Shown one piece after another: positions 61,520-64,000 of a stretch of 64,000 nucleotides of DNA. The stretch lies in assembly GCF_026626635.1 (NCBI RefSeq), contig NZ_JAPNKA010000001.1:2852001-2916000 (forward strand), given 5' to 3'. The translations under genes were made by a program, and so were the position numbers. This DNA is from Archangium lansingense (lineage in GTDB: Bacteria > Myxococcota > Myxococcia > Myxococcales > Myxococcaceae). The notes below the pieces were generated by a model. That model had not been told where the DNA came from and searched no databases. It saw only the letters and a program-made list of their open reading frames with translations. Numbering within the stretch: the stretch's first letter is position 1; every line of letters starts with the position of its first letter.

Positions 61520-63345
61520 TGAATGCCTCCTGTACCTTCGTCGTCATCCAGGCGCGCCGAGATGAGGCCGAGCAGCCCCCGGTTGAGCAGCGCCATCTCC
61601 CGCGCGTTGAGCGGGCGGTGTCCCAGCAGCAGCGCCTGTACGTACAGCATTTCCACCGACAGCTTGAGCTGCGCCTCGTCCCGTACCCGCGCCAGCCTGC
61701 GCACCACGGGGTTGCGGAGGTTGAAGCAGAGCTGTGGCCGCGCCTCCTCGCGAGACTCGGCCAGCGCTCCCTCCAGCACCGAGGCGTACAGCTCGTCCGT
61801 CTCCTCGCGGGCGCGCTCCACGTCGCGCCGGAAGGCTCCGTCGTCCACGTCTCCGTAGAGCGTGGGCACCTCGGGAGGGAGGAACTTCTTGATGCTCACC
61901 TCGCAGCGGAACGGCTCCAGCGCCTCCGTGGCCACCTGTCGCAGCCGAGCCACCGCCTGTCGCTCCTCCGCCGTCAGCTCCTCGAAGCCCTGGGGAAGCT
62001 GTGCCGCGGAGAAGAGCTCCACCTGGGCGTCCGGCAGCACGCGCGGCAGCTTCTCCAGCAGCGCGGTGTCGTGCGTGTAGGCCCCGTTGAGGATGCACAG
62101 CCCCTGTGCCGCCGCCACGCGTGCCACCTGCCGGAAGGCATCCAGCGTGTTGACGTAGCGCACCATGGGGAAGGACTGGCGGTAGTGCCCCAGCGTCATC
62201 ATCCCCAGCGTGGTCTCGAAGGGCAGCCAGTGGATGACGAGCCGGTAGAAGTCGTCATCGTCCAGCGCGAGCGCCTTCACTGAGAGGCCATGCAGGGCGA
62301 TGAGCCGCTGCAAGGTGCGCGGATCCTGGTGGGCCAGGTCCACCAGGTACTGGCGCAGCAGTTGGCCGAGCGAGTCGCGGGCGCGCGCCAGCGTGTCGTC
62401 CTCGTAGAAGGCCTCGCGGCTGGCGGTGGGGCGCAGGCCCTGGGCATTCACCACGCACTTGACGAAGAAGGCCCACTCCGGGAGCAGGTTCTCCGCGCTC
62501 TCGGACAGCAGCATGTCCTTGAGGTACACGCGGTGCTTCTGGCGCGCGTTGAAGTGGGGCGAGAAGGGCAGCACGAAGGCCACCCCCTCCACCTGGCCCG
62601 CCTCCGCGCGCAGGGGGATGCAGTCCACGAAGTCCTGGCCGAACACCTCGCGCCCGTAGGCCAGCAGCGCTGCACGGCGCTCGGCCGCGCTCTCGTACTT
62701 GCGGCGCCAGGGAGGAGGGGCTGGGTTGAGGTGCTCGGTGCGGCCGTCCGCGATGAGGTGGATGGGGAAGGGCAGCAGGCCCCCGTAGTGCACCGCGAGC
62801 TGCCGCACCCGCTCCGCGGTGAAGTACTCAGCGGCGTCCGGCCGGGCGACGAGAAAGACCTGGGTGCCCGGGTGCTCCAGCGGGTGCTCGGAGGGCCGCA
62901 CGGCGTACGTGCCGTCATGCCGGCCCCGCCACTCCATGGTGCGCCCGTCTCCCTTGGCCGAGCGCGTCACCACCAGCAGCTCGTCGCACACCATGAAGCA
63001 GGACAGCAGGCCGATGCCGAACTGGCCGATGAAGTCGTTGCGGCGTGCCTCCAGCGTCTCGCGCTTGGAGCTCTCGCCGATGGTGGCCAGGAAGCGGTGC
63101 AGCTCCTCCTCCGTCAGCCCCACGCCGTCATCGCTGAAGAGCAGGGTAGGCAGGCCACCGTCTTGCTTCTCGATGAGCTCCACCCGCACCGCTCCGGGGT
63201 GGGGGGGCTCGAGGTGACGCCGGGCGCGGATGGCGTCGGTGGCGTTCTGCAGCAGCTCGCGCACGAACACGCCGGGCGTGCTGTAGAGGTGGTGGGAGAG
63301 GAGGTCGATGACCCCCCGGAGGTTGACCTGAAAGCGATGGTCCAC
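61516..63345 (-). CDS. HSP90-family (HtpG-like) chaperone
   Basis: 609 residues. The GHKL ATPase domain is clear: ELLQNATDAI near residue 31-40, DDGVGL near 73, GQFGIGLLSCFMV near 108 and a later GT in HPGTQVFLV. A middle domain follows with the conserved Arg in GLRPTASREAFYEDD. The C-terminal dimerisation region is shorter and diverged from E. coli HtpG. It probably uses ATP-driven clamping on client proteins in the cytoplasm. GTG 63345 is the start. The TPR-like gene overlaps its stop. Confidence 0.92.
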   Translation of the reverse strand: MDHRFQVNLRGVIDLLSHHLYSTPGVFVRELLQNATDAIRARRHLEPPHPGAVRVELIEKQDGGLPTLLFSDDGVGLTEEELHRFLATIGESSKRETLEARRNDFIGQFGIGLLSCFMVCDELLVVTRSAKGDGRTMEWRGRHDGTYAVRPSEHPLEHPGTQVFLVARPDAAEYFTAERVRQLAVHYGGLLPFPIHLIADGRTEHLNPAPPPWRRKYESAAERRAALLAYGREVFGQDFVDCIPLRAEAGQVEGVAFVLPFSPHFNARQKHRVYLKDMLLSESAENLLPEWAFFVKCVVNAQGLRPTASREAFYEDDTLARARDSLGQLLRQYLVDLAHQDPRTLQRLIALHGLSVKALALDDDDFYRLVIHWLPFETTLGMMTLGHYRQSFPMVRYVNTLDAFRQVARVAAAQGLCILNGAYTHDTALLEKLPRVLPDAQVELFSAAQLPQGFEELTAEERQAVARLRQVATEALEPFRCEVSIKKFLPPEVPTLYGDVDDGAFRRDVERAREETDELYASVLEGALAESREEARPQLCFNLRNPVVRRLARVRDEAQLKLSVEMLYVQALLLGHRPLNAREMALLNRGLLGLISARLDDDEGTGGIH

Positions 63346-63533
63346 AGTCGGTGAAGGCTATAGCGGGTATGCCGCGACGCGTACGCCCTGATGGGTGCAA
63401 CTGTCCACCAGCCTGTGACAGCTGCCAGATTTGCCTCTGGACGATTGCCCGCTCGCCGAATATGCGGCCCCTCGACCGCAGGGTGCCCCGGTGGCACTGC
63501 GGGAGACCTGTCGTTCCGAGGAGGAGTACACAC
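63346..63533. other. gap between the HSP90 gene and the mini-ORF
   Basis: It must contain the promoters of two divergent units. A GC-rich stretch; I see no convincing consensus element. Confidence 0.4.
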
Positions 63534-63584
63534 ATGCGCAACAAGCTCATGTCGCTGGAGATCGGCAAGGCCACCGCGCTGTAG
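63534..63584 (+). CDS. 16-residue mini-ORF with a strong ribosome-binding site
   Basis: ATG 63534 is preceded by GAGGAGG at a good distance and encodes MRNKLMSLEIGKATAL before a TAG. The sequence begins like a leader peptide of some ribosomally made peptides, but nothing follows in frame. It may be a leader peptide gene, a truncated precursor or chance. A stem-loop follows. Confidence 0.4.
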   Translation: MRNKLMSLEIGKATAL

Positions 63585-63599
63585 CACGCGTGTGTCTGT

Positions 63600-63634
63600 C
63601 AACGGCTCCACCTCCTCGTGGGGTGGGGCCGTTG
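63600..63634 (+). terminator. stem-loop after the mini-ORF
   Basis: CAACGGC pairs with GCCGTTG, with an inner CCACC/GGTGG pairing. No T-run follows, so it may be a terminator of the GC-rich type or a structural RNA element. Confidence 0.5.
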
Positions 63635-63699
63635 GCGTCGGGACGTAAGTGGAGTATTTCCGGGAACACCGCCTCGCGCGGCACCTGGGGTGGATTCGA

Positions 63700-64000
63700 A
63701 TGGATCTAGGCAAGGCGGGTTGGCTGTCCTCGCTGCTCGAGGAGTCGGTCGCGGCCCATGTGCGCGCGCCGGCTCCGGTGGTGCCGTCGGGACTCTCCGA
63801 GTCCAGCTCAGGCCGGGCCCGCGCCCGCTCGTATGTGCGCCGGATGCTGCGCGCCAGCGGGCTGCTCTACGGCACTCCCGCGGACGGTAGCGTTTCCGCC
63901 GAGGGCACATCCTCCGAGTCTGCTGGAACAGGTTCTCCCGAGGAGGTGCTCTTCCGCGCGGTGATGCGGACCTTCGCGCGCATGGCCCTGGACATTGCGA
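63700..64000 (+). CDS. unidentified gene, truncated by the window end
   Basis: Open for 100 codons to the window edge without a stop. It begins MDLGKAGWLSSLLEESVAAHV and is rich in Ala, Ser and Arg, with helical segments (SYVRRMLRASGLLYG, EEVLFRAVMRTFARMALDIA). ATG 63700 has GGGGTGG upstream; a GTG at 63649 is in frame. No family recognised. Confidence 0.55.
   Translation, partial: MDLGKAGWLSSLLEESVAAHVRAPAPVVPSGLSESSSGRARARSYVRRMLRASGLLYGTPADGSVSAEGTSSESAGTGSPEEVLFRAVMRTFARMALDIA

Overview
The window is high-GC, gene-dense DNA that most resembles a myxobacterium of the Cystobacter/Archangium type. The main clues are many lipoproteins with Pro-Asp-Ala-Gly-rich linkers, an Oar-like TonB receptor, a SitI6-type double-CXXC immunity protein, an atypical Ser/Thr kinase and a near-perfect match to the Myxococcus-type LexA box in front of recA. 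The genus is an inference. No rRNA, tRNA, CRISPR array or transposase gene was recognised.

Layout. 0.3-3.7 kb: glmU and glmS, amino-sugar precursor synthesis for the cell wall. 3.8-7.7 kb (minus strand): nrdA-nrdB, class I ribonucleotide reductase, behind a cobalamin riboswitch. 7.8-10.7 kb (minus): a tightly coupled set of ECF sigma factor, zinc-finger anti-sigma, DUF3106 protein, small secreted acidic protein and Ser/Thr kinase. 11.7-12.8 kb: recA with its SOS box.

12.5-16.7 kb: the most interesting region. Three visibly AT-richer genes (FRG-domain protein, DUF262 protein, DNA methyltransferase with permuted motifs) lie between two ~396-bp direct repeats. Each repeat holds the 3' end of recA plus its terminator. 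The first copy completes an intact recA; the second is a stand-alone RecA C-terminal fragment. This looks like a small candidate anti-phage or modification island inserted downstream of recA.

16.8-33.8 kb is accessory: lipoproteins, two tandem SDR/LysR modules, a GT22-like mannosyltransferase, a SUKH protein and a serine hydrolase. Three more partial gene duplications occur here. A 78-bp piece of the 24.9-kb gene's 3' end and a piece of the LVIVD-repeat gene are fused at 21.8-22.0 kb, and a decayed 3' copy of the C39-peptidase gene lies at 30.2-30.4 kb. Read along the donor gene's own strand, all follow the same order: intact gene, cargo, then a copy of the gene's distal part.

33.8-45.9 kb holds an M20 peptidase, a dipeptide epimerase coupled to a DUF819 membrane protein, three glycosyltransferases, an orphan SitI6 immunity protein, an AGCS symporter and an M14 peptidase. 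46-50 kb is an Oar-like receptor with a partner lipoprotein, then Tex. 52.5-57.5 kb is a three-gene signalling operon: a periplasmic binding protein without a transporter, a membrane histidine kinase and a receiver-GAF-kinase. The window closes with an aldo/keto reductase, a large lipoprotein, an HSP90-family protein coupled to a helical-repeat protein, a tiny ORF and a gene cut by the window edge.
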